The position numbers were made by a program, and so were the translations under genes. A DNA stretch of 50,615 bases, taken from the NCBI GenBank assembly GCA_023139575.1, contig JAGLNJ010000080.1:1-50615 (forward strand), given 5' to 3'. The stretch's first letter is position 1. Each line of letters starts with the position of its first letter. Source of the DNA: Candidatus Omnitrophota bacterium. Lineage in GTDB: Bacteria > Omnitrophota > Gorgyraeia > Zapsychrales > JANLHA01. Below, one piece after another: positions 49,695 through 50,615 of the stretch. Under the pieces are notes generated by a model. That model did not search any database and was not told the origin of the DNA. It saw only the letters and a list, made by a program, of their open reading frames with translations.

Positions 49695-50615
49695 TTACCG
49701 GCTGTCATTACCATATCCATCTATCTCTAATTGCATATTGGCATGCTCAACTGCTCCATAGATGTCAGGGAATAATTCGAGGTGATTAATATTCTTGAGA
49801 GAAAGTTTTTTGAGAATATCTTCTTGATTATTCTTATCATAAATATTTTTTGCTCCATCGGAACACTTCTTTAGTCTTTCCGCCGGTTTTTCAGAAGTGA
49901 TGTTTTCGTGATTGCGAAAAATAAATCTATAAATTACTGTATTTTTTTCATCTGAACAGTATTCTTTAACCCATTCCCAAATAGCCGATTTCTTCTTGTA
50001 CTGAGGTTCATCAATAATATATACATATTCCTTGTGCTCTGAAACAAGTGTTTTTTTTGAAATAACAATAATAGGACACCGGCTAAGAACTCCTTTTTGT
50101 CTTTGAAATCGCGGGTTATCCGTTTTTCTAGGTATATTAAATATTTTTACTATTGTTTTTTTAAATTTTTCTTTCTGCTTCATATCAAAAATCTTGTTGG
50201 TAAGCTCCGTATATTTTTTATCAATGATTTTTCTATTTAATCCGTAGACAATTCTGTTATTCTCGGTTTTTTCTTTCCTCCAAGCAAAAAAGAGTGCAAT
50301 GTCAGGTGATTCAGTCCAATCAAGAAAATAGGTTTTAAACCCTTGATGCTGCGCCCATGCCCAACTTTCTTGTGAATTCATCTCCTCAATGTTACATCCG
50401 TTGTTATGTTCCTCATAGTCTACCTTTTTACACGCGGATTCAATATTGCTCCAATGATTATTTCTTCTTATGTGAAGCGTTTGATCATGTTTTTCATCGG
50501 TCACCCTTGCCAGAGAAGACTGTATCGGCCAGTCGGATTCTTGGCCTCTCCATATAAAATCAGAGCGGTTTTGAATGGCTTTCAATTCATTTTGAAAATC
50601 ATCAAAATTAGACAC
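49695..50615 (-). CDS. FRG-domain protein, 5' end at or beyond the window edge
   Basis: The visible 306 residues carry the FRG domain: FIWRGQESDWPIQSSLAR at the N-terminus and AWAQHQGFKTYFLDWTESPD, then IALFFAWRKE. The FRG domain (Phe-Arg-Gly) is common in uncharacterised bacterial proteins near defence and mobile islands; the biochemical function is unknown. The gene is visibly richer in A and T than the other genes of the window. The GTG at the edge (50613-50615) may be the start, or the gene may continue outside. Confidence 0.82.
   Translation of the reverse strand: MSNFDDFQNELKAIQNRSDFIWRGQESDWPIQSSLARVTDEKHDQTLHIRRNNHWSNIESACKKVDYEEHNNGCNIEEMNSQESWAWAQHQGFKTYFLDWTESPDIALFFAWRKEKTENNRIVYGLNRKIIDKKYTELTNKIFDMKQKEKFKKTIVKIFNIPRKTDNPRFQRQKGVLSRCPIIVISKKTLVSEHKEYVYIIDEPQYKKKSAIWEWVKEYCSDEKNTVIYRFIFRNHENITSEKPAERLKKCSDGAKNIYDKNNQEDILKKLSLKNINHLELFPDIYGAVEHANMQLEIDGYGNDSR

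Noticed and set aside
1-50615. CRISPR array, prophage or insertion sequence
   Set aside because: No regularly spaced direct repeats, no transposase, integrase or phage structural genes are visible in any frame.

Overview
The window (about 50.6 kb, moderate GC judged by eye) reads as the chromosome of a Gram-negative-type bacterium of the PVC superphylum. Candidatus Omnitrophota (OP3) is my best guess, by inference. The lineage evidence is a 73-residue gene at 34076-34297 that I recognise as the small basic protein otherwise known from Verrucomicrobia/Chlamydiae relatives. The outer-membrane evidence is gmhA and hldC (ADP-heptose), an LpxL-type acyltransferase, TonB-like, NlpD-like and SPOR proteins, and a GspA/GspB-type pair. 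A Firmicutes-like gene order (aroQ remnant-pepP-efp-accB-accC-asp23-amaP) sits in the same chromosome. No phage, insertion sequence or CRISPR array is visible.

Layout. 1-10962: the S10/spc/alpha ribosomal super-operon from the end of rplP to rplQ, in canonical order with secY, adk, map, infA and rpoA, but with rpmD (L30) absent. 10966-14416: aspartate-type aminotransferase, a PilT ATPase and an NAD-type isocitrate dehydrogenase, closed by a terminator. 14504-18986: lipB with a free-standing lipoyl domain, then envelope genes (MGDG-synthase-like glycosyltransferase, LpxL-like acyltransferase, GT2, TonB-like). 19014-24409: a promoter, DUF1844, Trm112-like, a decayed aroQ, pepP, efp, accB, accC, Asp23, AmaP. 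24447-27663: an unusual phosphofructokinase beside gmhA and hldC, then a split ThiD2/ThiE pair. 27715-28463: tRNA-Gly(CCC) overlapping an NlpD-like lipoprotein gene. 28473-37060: an ATPase with a degenerate nuclease-like tail, phosphodiesterase, HIT, dGTPase-like, a degenerate HD-GYP, SPOR, the PVC small basic protein, an SH3 protein, an M50 protease and aroB.

37063-40075: a divergent block in which the GspB/ExeA-like pair (minus strand) faces two PilZ genes, a small zinc-ribbon protein and a 53-residue membrane protein. Two well-formed extended -10 promoters share one 10-mer. 40104-44601: RluA-type pseudouridine synthase, MazG-like protein, lipoprotein, uvrB, coaX. 44615-49528: a lipid cassette consisting of an LplT-PlsC-acyl-ACP synthetase (Aas-like) protein split by a frameshift exactly on a U_UUU_UUU slippery heptamer, an alpha/beta hydrolase and a left-handed beta-helix acyltransferase. 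49572-50615: a paired-hairpin intergenic repeat and an AT-rich FRG-domain gene running off the window, the only clearly accessory-looking part.

The observations most worth following are the in-frame slippery heptamer in the Aas-like gene, the lipoprotein gene whose only ordinary start codon lies inside a tRNA gene, the deletion-decayed aroQ in an otherwise conserved operon, the phosphofructokinase with several changed active-site residues next to gmhA, and the divergent GspA/B-PilZ block with its uncharacterised small proteins.
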